Shown here piece by piece: positions 45,508 through 51,475 of a stretch of 64,000 bases of DNA. The position numbers and the translations under genes are program-made. Position 1 is the first letter of the stretch, and the number at the start of each line of letters is the position of its first letter. The DNA is taken from IMG/VR virus record IMGVR_UViG_3300003267_000287, positions 1 through 64,000 of that record; one strand, written 5' to 3'. The notes beneath the pieces were generated by a model that was given only the letters and a program-made list of their open reading frames with translations, ran no database searches and was not told the DNA's origin. The stretch is from a virus.

Positions 45508-45962
45508 TGGCTGAGGAGCCGTACGAGTGGGGCGCCGAGATCGTCGGCAAGGGTCGCCCCACCGACGACGGCCCCAGCCAGATCGAACTGAGCCACGATC
45601 GCGTGGCCTGCGCCCGTCACAACGAACCCTTCCGCGATGACTGGCCCAACGGCTACGGGGTCTTCGCGACCGAGCTCGCCACCGAGGTCCTCAACGATGA
45701 GGAGTTCATCGAGGCCGTCGATGGCGAGGTCGAGCAGATCGAGGCGGCGCTCGACGAGAAGCCGCTCTGCGAGCGAGTCAGCAAGACAACGCTGATCTAC
45801 ATCTACACCAAGACCGAGATCGGCAGCCTTGACCGCTGCGCGATGTGTCGCGAGGTTCGCCTGGGCACGCCGTACACGATGCGGATCAGCCCGAGCGACA
45901 CCCGGCGCGTCCCGCATCTGTGCTTCACCTGCATCGTCTACAACCTCCGCGGCGCGAACTAA
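45507..45962 (+). CDS. Hypothetical protein with C-terminal zinc site (151 aa)
   Basis: ATG 45507 overlaps the previous stop (GTGATG). It begins MAEEPYEWGAEIVGKGRPTD, has an acidic helical middle (NDEEFIEAVDGEVEQIEAAL) and a C-terminal zinc pattern CAMCREVRLG ... LCFTCIVYN. Possibly a small DNA- or protein-binding factor. Confidence 0.6.
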   Translation: MAEEPYEWGAEIVGKGRPTDDGPSQIELSHDRVACARHNEPFRDDWPNGYGVFATELATEVLNDEEFIEAVDGEVEQIEAALDEKPLCERVSKTTLIYIYTKTEIGSLDRCAMCREVRLGTPYTMRISPSDTRRVPHLCFTCIVYNLRGAN

Positions 45963-45976
45963 CCTTCGTGGGCCAC

Positions 45977-46005
45977 TTGTGCCCTACGTGAGGACGTGTT
46001 ACGGT
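45977..46005 (+). promoter_or_regulatory. Rightward promoter candidate TTGTGC-N17-TACGGT
   Basis: TTGTGC (45977-45982), 17 bases, TACGGT (46000-46005). The -35 is weaker than in its neighbours. A small hairpin, GCCCC-ACC-GGGGC (46026-46038), follows and may mask the ribosome site of the next gene. Confidence 0.5.
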
Positions 46006-46045
46006 CGTCGAGTCTGACGCAGCTGGCCCCACCGGGGCGTTCGCC

Positions 46046-46405
46046 ATGAAGTACGTCTACTCCGAGGGGGTGATCGCCCGATCCAGGAGGAACCCCAAGG
46101 TCCAGAGCGGTGAACTGCCGCTCATCACCCCCACGATCACCAGGGAAGAGTGGATCCCCTGGCGATACTGGCTCTACCGAATCGCGAGAGCCTACTTCCA
46201 CACGGTCATGCGATGGGTACCACCGTTGCGTGGCTGGATCGACCGCCGTTGGTGTACCGGTCTCGAGATCGCCCTGTATCGGCCGAACGACCATACGACG
46301 ATCCCCATCGACCCCACGTTCATCCGCCCGGACCGCCGGGCTCGTTACGAGGAGTGGCTCCGTGACCGAGAAGCACGTTCTCCGGATCCTGGACCGAACG
46401 GGTGA
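46046..46405 (+). CDS. Basic hypothetical protein, possible monotopic membrane association (119 aa)
   Basis: ATG 46046. MKYVYSEGVIARSRRNPKVQ, then an aromatic, basic segment WIPWRYWLYRIARAYFHTVM and RWVPPLRGWIDRRW that could lie on a membrane surface. The charged C-terminus overlaps the next gene. Unknown. Confidence 0.55.
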   Translation: MKYVYSEGVIARSRRNPKVQSGELPLITPTITREEWIPWRYWLYRIARAYFHTVMRWVPPLRGWIDRRWCTGLEIALYRPNDHTTIPIDPTFIRPDRRARYEEWLRDREARSPDPGPNG

Positions 46406-46595
46406 CACCGCTGTCGCCTGGACCCCCGGGACCAAGACCGAAGAGGACGAGGCTGAAAAGAAGTTCGACGAGATGGCGAAGCAGGGCTACCTGATGTTCG
46501 CCGTCGAAGCCCCGGGCAAGACCCCCGAGCAGGTCCGCAAGTTCGATCCGAAGGCATTCGAGATCGTCGCGGTCCCGCAGTTCCGTGGTGGCTGA
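46362..46595 (+). CDS. Small conserved-type phage protein (77 aa)
   Basis: GTG 46362 with GAGG upstream. (M)TEKHVLRILDRTGDTAVAWT ... AEKKFDEMAKQGYLMFAVEA ... FDPKAFEIVAVPQFRGG. This pattern (TxVxW, FDxxxxxGY, FDPxA, PxxxGG) is familiar to me from many tailed-phage small proteins, but I know of no assigned function. Likely structural or regulatory; uncertain. Confidence 0.65.
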   Translation: MTEKHVLRILDRTGDTAVAWTPGTKTEEDEAEKKFDEMAKQGYLMFAVEAPGKTPEQVRKFDPKAFEIVAVPQFRGG

Positions 46596-47409
46596 TCGCC
46601 TCCGGAAGGCACTCGGGCTCAAGACCGTGGAGGAGAAGTTCGAAGAAGCTCTCCAGGAGACCCAGCGGCAGGTCGAAGCGCTGGAAACGGCGCTTCGAGA
46701 AGCCGAGCTGATCCTCGCCCGCGCCCTGGGAGAAACCACGGACGACCGCGAGGATTCCTTCTACGGAGCCGATCGCTGGGAGCGGGCCCGGCTCCGCGCT
46801 CGGACGAAGAAGAACGAGCTTGCCAATCTTCGGGCCGAGAAGCTGCTCCGTGATCACCTGACCGAGGGTCAGGTCGCGGAGTGGAACCGGAATCGGCGGA
46901 TCGCCGTGAAGGGCAAGACCATGCTCTACACGATCAAGGAGAACGGCCAGGTCTTCGCCAATCGGAAGTTCCTCTGCACCTACCCGACGGTCGCGATCCC
47001 TCCGGCCGACCAAGTCCTCGCCACCAAGCTCCTGATCGAAGGCAACGAAGAGGAGTTCCTCGAGAACGCCAACCCCGACAGCTCGTACAGCAAGCGATTG
47101 ACCGTCGACGGCGAGCTCGTGCGTCGTGAGTACAAATTCCGCGATTCCACCTTGCTGTTCAACCCCAACGGCTACTTCACCCCGGACATGTACCGCCAGT
47201 ACGCCAACGATCTGCGCCAGATCTATGGCGTGGGCACCGCCACCACCAACACCACCATCAACACCACCACGACCACCACCCCGGGGACTGGCACGCTCTT
47301 CGCCACCAACGCCCAGATGACGGGTCTCCGACCCTACCTAGCGCCGACCGTCCGGACCAACGCGACCACCACCGAGATCGAGTTCACTGCCCGATACGAA
47401 GAAACCTAG
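46585..47409 (+). CDS. Hypothetical protein with coiled-coil N-terminus (274 aa)
   Basis: GTG 46585 (a second GTG follows). Residues about 14-50 form a heptad coil (TVEEKFEEALQETQRQVEAL). The core (MLYTIKENGQVFANRKFLCT, QVLATKLLIEGNEEEFLENA, REYKFRDSTLLFNPNGYFTP) is alpha/beta. A Thr-rich linker near 225-240 precedes a short beta end. It is the largest gene of the right early block. No family recognised. The promoter at 47411 begins 1 base after its stop. Confidence 0.6.
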   Translation: MVADRLRKALGLKTVEEKFEEALQETQRQVEALETALREAELILARALGETTDDREDSFYGADRWERARLRARTKKNELANLRAEKLLRDHLTEGQVAEWNRNRRIAVKGKTMLYTIKENGQVFANRKFLCTYPTVAIPPADQVLATKLLIEGNEEEFLENANPDSSYSKRLTVDGELVRREYKFRDSTLLFNPNGYFTPDMYRQYANDLRQIYGVGTATTNTTINTTTTTTPGTGTLFATNAQMTGLRPYLAPTVRTNATTTEIEFTARYEET

Positions 47410-47410
47410 C

Positions 47411-47438
47411 TTGACAGGTGTTCCACACCTGGTACCAT
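47411..47438 (+). promoter_or_regulatory. Rightward promoter TTGACA-N16-TACCAT with internal palindrome
   Basis: TTGACA (47411-47416), 16 bases, TACCAT (47433-47438). The spacer holds AGGTGT-TCC-ACACCT (47416-47430), related to the ACACCTGT half-site near the leftward promoters. It probably drives the structured leader and the tRNA array. Confidence 0.7.
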
Positions 47439-47444
47439 CGGAGC

Positions 47445-47526
47445 GCGGCCGGTCGTAGTCGCGTTGGGAAGCACCCCCCGGGCCTCCCAGCGAGGGGCAC
47501 GCGCGCTCTCTTGGACTCCCGGCCGC
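47445..47526 (+). ncRNA. Candidate structured RNA at the start of the tRNA operon
   Basis: The predicted 5' end (about 47445) begins GCGGCCGG, which pairs perfectly with CCGGCCGC at 47519-47526. The closed region is GC-rich with internal complementarity (TGGGA/TCCCA near 47465 and 47486). A transcript whose first bases close a terminal stem is typical of small structured RNAs. No open frame of note lies inside. The family is unknown; this is a structural inference. Confidence 0.4.
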
Positions 47527-47546
47527 ACTTCCTAGAGGATCTTCCG

Positions 47547-47579
47547 ATGAAGAAGGAGCAACAGATGTTCAAGCGATAG
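47547..47579 (+). CDS. Possible leader peptide (10 aa)
   Basis: ATG 47547 with AGAGGA 8 bases upstream encodes MKKEQQMFKR, then TAG. Two hairpins follow immediately: GACGGCC/GGCCGTC (47580-47602) and GACGGC/GCCGTC (47610-47626). The arrangement resembles an attenuator leader, but the peptide has no obvious amino acid bias beyond Lys and Gln. Confidence 0.3.
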   Translation: MKKEQQMFKR

Positions 47580-47644
47580 GACGGCCCGCACGACAGGCCG
47601 TCTGAAGATGACGGCCCGGAGCCGTCCCGCGAAGGGACATCTGA

Positions 47645-47803
47645 TTGGCGAAGAAGCCCCGCTCGCCGTACGTTGACGAGCTGCGGGACAAGAACAACAT
47701 CAGCATCGAAAACCACATCGAGATGACCAATCGGCTGGTCAAGGCCGGTCACCAGGGGATTCACAATCGCCCGGGCCCGCCGAAGCCGAAGAAGTCGGGG
47801 TAG
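47645..47803 (+). CDS. Small basic protein overlapping the first tRNA (52 aa)
   Basis: TTG 47645 with GAAGGGA upstream. (M)AKKPRSPYVDELRDKNNISI, then ENHIEMTNRLVKAGHQGIHN and a Pro/Lys-rich end. The stop lies 10 bases inside the tRNA-Val gene, so the mRNA must be cut to release that tRNA. Unknown function. Confidence 0.55.
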   Translation: MAKKPRSPYVDELRDKNNISIENHIEMTNRLVKAGHQGIHNRPGPPKPKKSG

Positions 47804-47868
47804 CTCAGCGGAAGAGCATCTGGTCGACATCCAGAAGGTCCCAGGTTCAATCCCTGGTCCCGACACCA
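47794..47868 (+). tRNA. tRNA-Val (GAC), with unusual C33
   Basis: Acceptor GTCGGGG/TCCCGAC (one G-T), D stem GCTC/GAGC, anticodon stem TCTGG/CCAGA with loop TCGACAT, T arm CCAGG-TTCAATC-CCTGG, discriminator A, encoded CCA. Position 33 is C instead of the near-universal U, so decoding may be altered. Confidence 0.8.
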
Positions 47869-47871
47869 TCT

Positions 47872-47947
47872 GCCGAAGTAGCTCAGCTGGTAGAGCATCG
47901 CTTTCGTAAAGCGGCGGTCGTCGGTTCGAGTCCGACCTTCGGCTCCA
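47872..47947 (+). tRNA. tRNA-Thr (CGT)
   Basis: Acceptor GCCGAAG/CTTCGGC, anticodon loop TTCGTAA (CGT), T loop TTCGAGT, encoded CCA. Good cloverleaf. Confidence 0.92.
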
Positions 47948-47949
47948 AG

Positions 47950-48023
47950 TGGGGAGTGGCCAAGAGGTACGGCGCCACGCTTTGGACGTGGGATCGAAGG
48001 TTCGAGTCCTTCCTCCCCAGCCA
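47950..48023 (+). tRNA. tRNA-Gln (TTG)
   Basis: Acceptor TGGGGAG/CTCCCCA with the U1-A72 pair usual for glutamine tRNA, anticodon loop CTTTGGA (TTG), T stem GAAGG/CCTTC, encoded CCA. Confidence 0.92.
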
Positions 48024-48133
48024 CATTAGAACCGGACGGACAAGGCTTTGGCAGGTGATCACCGAGTGGGACGTGACCATGAACACGGGCAGCTCGGGCC
48101 TAGTCCTGGTGGGTAGCGAGTGGTCCGGATCAT

Positions 48134-48212
48134 CGCAGCGTAGAGGAGTCTGGTTGTCCTCGTCGGGCTCATAACCCGAAGATCGCGGGTTCGAATCCCG
48201 CCGCTGCAACCA
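48134..48212 (+). tRNA. Initiator tRNA-fMet (CAT)
   Basis: Anticodon loop CTCATAA. It shows both initiator hallmarks: an unpaired C1-A72 at the acceptor end (CGCAGCG/CGCTGCA) and three G-C pairs (GGG/CCC) closing the anticodon stem TCGGG/CCCGA. T arm GCGGG-TTCGAAT-CCCGC, encoded CCA. The 110 bases before it (48024-48133) hold no further tRNA that I can fold. Confidence 0.88.
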
Positions 48213-48214
48213 AC

Positions 48215-48290
48215 CCGCCCGTGGCTCAGTGGATAGAGCATCGGGTTCCGGACCCGAAGATCGCAGGTTCGAGTCCTGTCGGGCGGGCCA
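48215..48290 (+). tRNA. tRNA-Arg (CCG)
   Basis: Acceptor CCGCCCG/CGGGCGG, anticodon stem TCGGG/CCCGA with loop TTCCGGA (CCG), T loop TTCGAGT, discriminator G, encoded CCA. Confidence 0.9.
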
Positions 48291-48291
48291 A

Positions 48292-48366
48292 GGGCCGGTA
48301 GCTCAACGGTAGAGCAAGGGTCTCTTAAACCCTAGGTTGAGGGTTCGAGCCCCTCCCGGCTCACCA
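48292..48366 (+). tRNA. tRNA-Lys (CTT)
   Basis: Acceptor GGGCCGG/CCGGCTC (one G-T), anticodon stem AGGGT/ACCCT with loop CTCTTAA (CTT), T arm GAGGG-TTCGAGC-CCCTC, encoded CCA. Confidence 0.9.
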
Positions 48367-48446
48367 CATACCCTCCGCATCGGGCCTGATCGGAGGTACG
48401 AGACGGTGGTACTTCTTGCGAGGATGTGCCACCGTCTCGGCTCGTT

Positions 48447-48522
48447 CGGGGTGTAGCTCAGCTGGAAGAGCGTCTGCTTTGGGAGCAGAAGGTCGCCGGT
48501 TCGAACCCGGCTTCCCCGACCA
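48447..48522 (+). tRNA. tRNA-Pro (TGG)
   Basis: Acceptor starts CGGGG with C1-G72 and A73, as in proline tRNAs, with one mismatch near its base. Anticodon loop TTTGGGA (TGG), T arm GCCGG-TTCGAAC-CCGGC, encoded CCA. Last tRNA before the terminator. Confidence 0.9.
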
Positions 48523-48533
48523 ACATCTTCCGA

Positions 48534-48577
48534 AAAACCCCCTGTTGCGGACCCGGGAGGCCGCTTCAGGGGGTTTT
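48534..48577 (+). terminator. Intrinsic terminator of the tRNA operon
   Basis: AAAACCCCCTG (48534-48544) pairs with CAGGGGGTTTT (48567-48577), loop 22, ending in a T-run. It lies 12 bases after tRNA-Pro. Confidence 0.8.
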
Positions 48578-48590
48578 CGCACGCTAGCAC

Positions 48591-48619
48591 TTCCACTGGT
48601 TGACTGCAAGTGGTACCAT
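48591..48619 (+). promoter_or_regulatory. Rightward promoter TTCCAC-N17-TACCAT
   Basis: TTCCAC (48591-48596), 17 bases, TACCAT (48614-48619), identical to the leftward promoter at 30350-30378. A leader hairpin GGGTCCGG/CCGGACCC (48675-48702) follows before the next gene. Confidence 0.6.
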
Positions 48620-48723
48620 GATGTTCGTCATGTGGCCGTCCCCCCGGGCGTGTGACATGGGGAGTTCGTCTGGAGGGTCCGGTTCAGGCAGGGGCCGGAC
48701 CCTTCAGTCTGTCAAGGAGAGAG

Positions 48724-48861
48724 ATGGACAAGACCGCGAAGCCGCCGATCACCAACGTTGGCCCAGATCGTCAGGCCGATGCCAAGCAGCTCACTCGGGA
48801 GCACGCCGAGAAGACCGCCAAGTGGATCAAGGGAACGGTTCAGCCCACTGAGAAGAAGTAA
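48724..48861 (+). CDS. Small basic protein (45 aa)
   Basis: ATG 48724 with AAGGAGAG upstream. MDKTAKPPITNVGPDRQADA, then KQLTREHAEKTAKWIKGTVQ. Lys-rich, helical, no Cys. First gene after its promoter; its stop overlaps the next ATG (TAATG). Unknown. Confidence 0.6.
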   Translation: MDKTAKPPITNVGPDRQADAKQLTREHAEKTAKWIKGTVQPTEKK

Positions 48862-49262
48862 TGGGCGTTTCGCTGTTCTCCGCCCCGGTCTCGGGAACAG
48901 CGGACGATCTTCCGGTCTTGATCCTCGGGATCGAGAGCGGGGTCGATCAGAACGGCACCACATCGTCGTGGTTCTCGAACGCGCTCTGCGTGAACGACGA
49001 AGGGCGACTCAAGTTCGTCCGGATGACCCAGATCCAATTGGATTGGCGCTATGACTGGAGGACCCACAGCTGGATCGACACCGGAGACATGAATGGCGAC
49101 ACGCAAGACCCTTCCACTGATGGGAGTCCGGGTGTTCCGGGACTCCTTTCCCAATCTGACCGAGTCGGTCCGAGTGATCCGTTCGACCCGGAAGGGCGAG
49201 AAGCCCCAGGAGATCTTGGGGGTCTGGACACCCGAGAAGAAGGCCCAGGAGAAGACCGCTGA
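48861..49262 (+). CDS. Hypothetical protein (133 aa)
   Basis: ATG 48861. The N-terminal 78 residues (VLILGIESGVDQNGTTSSWF, LKFVRMTQIQLDWRYDWRTH) read as a genuine beta-rich domain. The rest is Gly/Pro/Asp-rich and antiphase to the next gene, so it may be a disordered tail. Unknown. Confidence 0.55.
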   Translation: MGVSLFSAPVSGTADDLPVLILGIESGVDQNGTTSSWFSNALCVNDEGRLKFVRMTQIQLDWRYDWRTHSWIDTGDMNGDTQDPSTDGSPGVPGLLSQSDRVGPSDPFDPEGREAPGDLGGLDTREEGPGEDR

Positions 49263-49269
49263 TGTCTGA
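49093..49269 (+). CDS. Small basic protein nested in the previous gene's 3' end (58 aa)
   Basis: ATG 49093. MATRKTLPLMGVRVFRDSFP ... SVRVIRSTRKGEKPQEILGV looks more protein-like than the overlapping frame. It ends 8 bases past the next start at 49262. There is no strong ribosome site, so it is tentative. Confidence 0.5.
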   Translation: MATRKTLPLMGVRVFRDSFPNLTESVRVIRSTRKGEKPQEILGVWTPEKKAQEKTADV

Positions 49270-49462
49270 AGATGGCGAAGTCGTCGCGTCCTTCCTCGTT
49301 CGAGTCAACCTCCGCGCCCAGCCCGGCAAGTCGGTCAAGATCCCGACCAACGCCCGCCTCGAGGACCTGATCAAGCAGGCGGTCGAGGACGAGAGTCTCG
49401 AGGGCGGGATGGGCGACTACACGATCAGCGCCTCGGTCAGCTCGGAGCGCCTCGACAAGTGA
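49262..49462 (+). CDS. Small hypothetical protein (66 aa)
   Basis: ATG 49262. MSEDGEVVASFLVRVNLRAQ, then KIPTNARLEDLIKQAVEDES and YTISASVSSERLDK: a beta-alpha-beta arrangement. Its stop overlaps the next GTG (GTGA). Unknown. Confidence 0.6.
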   Translation: MSEDGEVVASFLVRVNLRAQPGKSVKIPTNARLEDLIKQAVEDESLEGGMGDYTISASVSSERLDK

Positions 49463-49662
49463 CCGATCGGAAGGTCGTCGTCGGCCGGATCGAGCAGCTC
49501 GAGGGCCGACGGGTTCTCATGCCACTCGACAAGAAGGTTGAGGTAACGAACTACCAGAAGAAGGTCGCTGCCCTGATTGCCGCGGCGTACGTGTACAAGG
49601 CCGAGCACACGGTGGCATCAATTGAGCGCCTGAAGCGGTGCGCCGAGGATCTTCCAGACTGA
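49459..49662 (+). CDS. Small basic hypothetical protein (67 aa)
   Basis: GTG 49459 in a GTGA overlap. (M)TDRKVVVGRIEQLEGRRVLM, then KVEVTNYQKKVAALIAAAYV and a helical end. Basic alpha/beta. The promoter at 49670 starts 8 bases after its stop. Confidence 0.6.
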   Translation: MTDRKVVVGRIEQLEGRRVLMPLDKKVEVTNYQKKVAALIAAAYVYKAEHTVASIERLKRCAEDLPD

Positions 49663-49669
49663 AATCCTC

Positions 49670-49697
49670 TTGAAACGCACAGTGTGCGTGTTATCGT
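49670..49697 (+). promoter_or_regulatory. Rightward promoter TTGAAA-N16-TATCGT with perfect spacer palindrome
   Basis: TTGAAA (49670-49675), 16 bases, TATCGT (49692-49697). The spacer contains CGCACA-G-TGTGCG (49676-49688), a good operator candidate. It lies upstream of a hairpin-rich leader and the queD-like gene. Confidence 0.65.
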
Positions 49698-49703
49698 TCG
49701 GCC

Positions 49704-49802
49704 GGAACTGAATACGCACCGCACAGTCGGTTTCCACCCGTAGGCCCGACCTGTGCAATCCCGAACGGACGGGACAGCTGAGGGGCTGTCTCGTCCGTTT
49801 TT
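49704..49802 (+). ncRNA. Candidate small RNA or attenuator leader of the queD-like gene
   Basis: From the predicted start (about 49704) to the T-run (49802) the transcript has one hairpin, GCACAGTCGG/CCGAcCTGTGC (49721-49756), then the terminator at 49764-49802, with no open frame. It is either a discrete small RNA of about 100 bases or a 5' leader that controls read-through into the queD-like gene. Confidence 0.5.
49764..49802 (+). terminator. Strong intrinsic terminator upstream of the queD-like gene
   Basis: 15-bp stem (49764-49778 with 49785-49799, one G-T), 6-base loop, then TTTTT. It lies about 65-70 bases after the promoter's -10 box and 22 bases before the next start codon. Confidence 0.85.
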
Positions 49803-49823
49803 GGTGTGTCTGGAGGGTCTATC

Positions 49824-50186
49824 GTGCGACACGCCACCACAGTCCGGACGGCATTCGAGGCCGGACACTCGGTGGACGGACATTCGATGTGCGGGTGGGT
49901 GGGACATGGTCATCACTGGGAAGTCGAGGTCACCGTTGCGGGGGGCTTGGATCCCAAGAAGGTCTTGGTGGTGGACCACGGCGAGCTTGCCGAAGCGGTC
50001 CGCCGAATCGGTCAGGAACTTGATGGCCACAGCCTCAACGACATGCTCCCCGGAGTCGTCTCCACGCCCGAAGGCGTGGGACTCTATTTCAAGGAACGAC
50101 TAATCCTCGACTGGCCGCTCATCAGCGCGATCCGCGTCGCGATGACGCCGAACATCAACGTCACGATCACGATGGAGACCAGATGA
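49824..50186 (+). CDS. queD: QueD-like 6-carboxytetrahydropterin/6-pyruvoyl-tetrahydropterin synthase
   Basis: GTG 49824 with GGAGGG 7 bases upstream. The 120-residue product has the family signature: FEAGHSVDGH (zinc His15), SMCGW (catalytic Cys23), GHGHHWEVEV (zinc His28 and His30), VVDHGELAEAV, LDGHSLNDML and STPEG. QueD makes 6-carboxytetrahydropterin on the 7-deazaguanine (queuosine/preQ0) route. QueC, QueE, FolE or a DNA transglycosylase are not seen in this window, so it must act with host or off-window enzymes. Confidence 0.82.
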   Translation: MRHATTVRTAFEAGHSVDGHSMCGWVGHGHHWEVEVTVAGGLDPKKVLVVDHGELAEAVRRIGQELDGHSLNDMLPGVVSTPEGVGLYFKERLILDWPLISAIRVAMTPNINVTITMETR

Positions 50187-50398
50187 GCGTCGTCTTCACC
50201 TGTGAATGCGGTCGGCGGACCACCGAGCCGTACATCATCAGGAACGTGAAGATGTGCGTGATCTGTGCGGACGAGATCCGCCCGGAGGTTGTCGACAGCC
50301 GCGAGCGCTACTACCAGAAGCGCTACGGCACCCAGCTCAAGCACTCGCCGGGTTTCGAGGGAGCGAGCTTTGACCACGGCAAGCGCACTAGTCGTTGA
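50183..50398 (+). CDS. Small zinc-ribbon protein (71 aa)
   Basis: ATG 50183 (ATGA overlap). MSVVFTCECGRRTTEPYIIR and VKMCVICADEIRPEV hold CxC and CxxC, a compact zinc ribbon, followed by a basic tail. It overlaps the start of the ParB-like gene. Probable nucleic-acid-binding or adaptor protein. Confidence 0.65.
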   Translation: MSVVFTCECGRRTTEPYIIRNVKMCVICADEIRPEVVDSRERYYQKRYGTQLKHSPGFEGASFDHGKRTSR

Positions 50399-51017
50399 GC
50401 CGATCTGGCTGTCGCCAGCGGTCATCAGTCCGAACCCGTGGAACCCGAACGTCATGGATCCCGACATGCTCGAGTACGCCCGAGCGTCGATCCAGAAGTT
50501 TGGCTTCGTCGATCCGGTCACCTGCCGCCATCTGGGCGAGGACCTCTACCAGATCATCGACGGCGAACACCGCTGGCGGATCGCCCAGGAGATGGGGCTC
50601 GAGCTCATCCCGGTGATGAACCTCGGGCCGCTCGCCGACTCGATCGCACAGCAGCTGACCATCGTCCTCAACGAGACTCGAGGGCAGGCCAATCCGGAGA
50701 AGCTGGGCCGCCTTCTCCGGGATCTGATGGCCGTCGAGACCAAGGAGTCCTTGCTCTCGACCCTGCCGTACACGCGAGAGGCGCTCGACCGGCTGACGGG
50801 TCTTCCGTCCATGACGTGGGAGGGGTTGGACCGCCCCCAGCGACCCACTCTTCCGGCCGAGCGCCCCTCCGCGTGGGTCGAGCGGACCTACCGAATGCCA
50901 AAGGAGTCGGCCGCCGTGATTGATCAGGCAATCGCCAAGGTCCGCGATGAGGAGCCCCAGGACGTGTCGGACTGGCAGGCGCTCGAGCTCATCGCGGCGG
51001 ACTTCCTCGGAGGCTGA
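50370..51017 (+). CDS. ParB-like nuclease/regulator domain protein (215 aa)
   Basis: TTG 50370 with GAGGGAG upstream; longer frames are antiphase to the previous gene. ParB core: PNPWNPNVMDPDMLEYARAS, FGFVDPVTCRHL, YQIIDGEHRWRIAQEMGLEL (DGEHRW at 64-69). Helical C-terminus. Position just before the terminase genes is common for phage ParB-like proteins, which may bind near the packaging site or act as nucleases. It is different from the ParB-like protein at 25410. Confidence 0.8.
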   Translation: MTTASALVVEPIWLSPAVISPNPWNPNVMDPDMLEYARASIQKFGFVDPVTCRHLGEDLYQIIDGEHRWRIAQEMGLELIPVMNLGPLADSIAQQLTIVLNETRGQANPEKLGRLLRDLMAVETKESLLSTLPYTREALDRLTGLPSMTWEGLDRPQRPTLPAERPSAWVERTYRMPKESAAVIDQAIAKVRDEEPQDVSDWQALELIAADFLGG

Positions 51018-51019
51018 CG

Positions 51020-51460
51020 TTGACCCGTTCGGAGTTCCAGCCGGGCCCTGCCCAGGATCACTATCACGACACGCTTGGAGTCAACGATTCGATCGGTGAT
51101 GACGGCCGTCCGCTCTCGGTTGTCGTGGACGACGACGGCATCACCCGCGTGTCCGTGACCTCCCCAGGAACGCCGGACGACTACCTCGCCTGGCAGAGCG
51201 GTGCGGCCCAGTTGTCGATCTACACGAAGGACTGGGACGATGAGGGGAGTGCGTTCTCGGTCGTCAGCTTCGTCGACACCGGGTCGCCCCACACGGTCGC
51301 CGAGATCAGTACCGGTGGGGAGTTTTTCGTCCGCCCGACCGGCGAACACGAGCGCCCGATCCTGGAGGTCCGGGATCACGACAACAACAAGGTCTTCACC
51401 GTCGACGCTGACGGCACGGTCCACATCAAGACCGGCACGAGCATCGTGGCGGATCTCTAG
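51020..51460 (+). CDS. Virion-type protein with shared N-terminal tag (146 aa)
   Basis: TTG 51020 (MTRSEFQPGPAQDHYHDT-type start). The first 20 residues are almost identical to those of the 53339 gene on the other side of the terminase. The rest is beta-rich (ITRVSVTSPGTPDDYLAWQS, FTVDADGTVHIKTGTSIVAD) like small phage fibre or decoration domains. Probably structural; exact location unknown. Confidence 0.65.
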   Translation: MTRSEFQPGPAQDHYHDTLGVNDSIGDDGRPLSVVVDDDGITRVSVTSPGTPDDYLAWQSGAAQLSIYTKDWDDEGSAFSVVSFVDTGSPHTVAEISTGGEFFVRPTGEHERPILEVRDHDNNKVFTVDADGTVHIKTGTSIVADL

Positions 51461-51475
51461 GAGTGTGTACCTGCC

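Noticed and set aside
48024-48133. Possible extra tRNA between tRNA-Gln and tRNA-fMet
   Set aside because: No T-arm sequence of the TTCRANY type and no acceptor pairing could be found.
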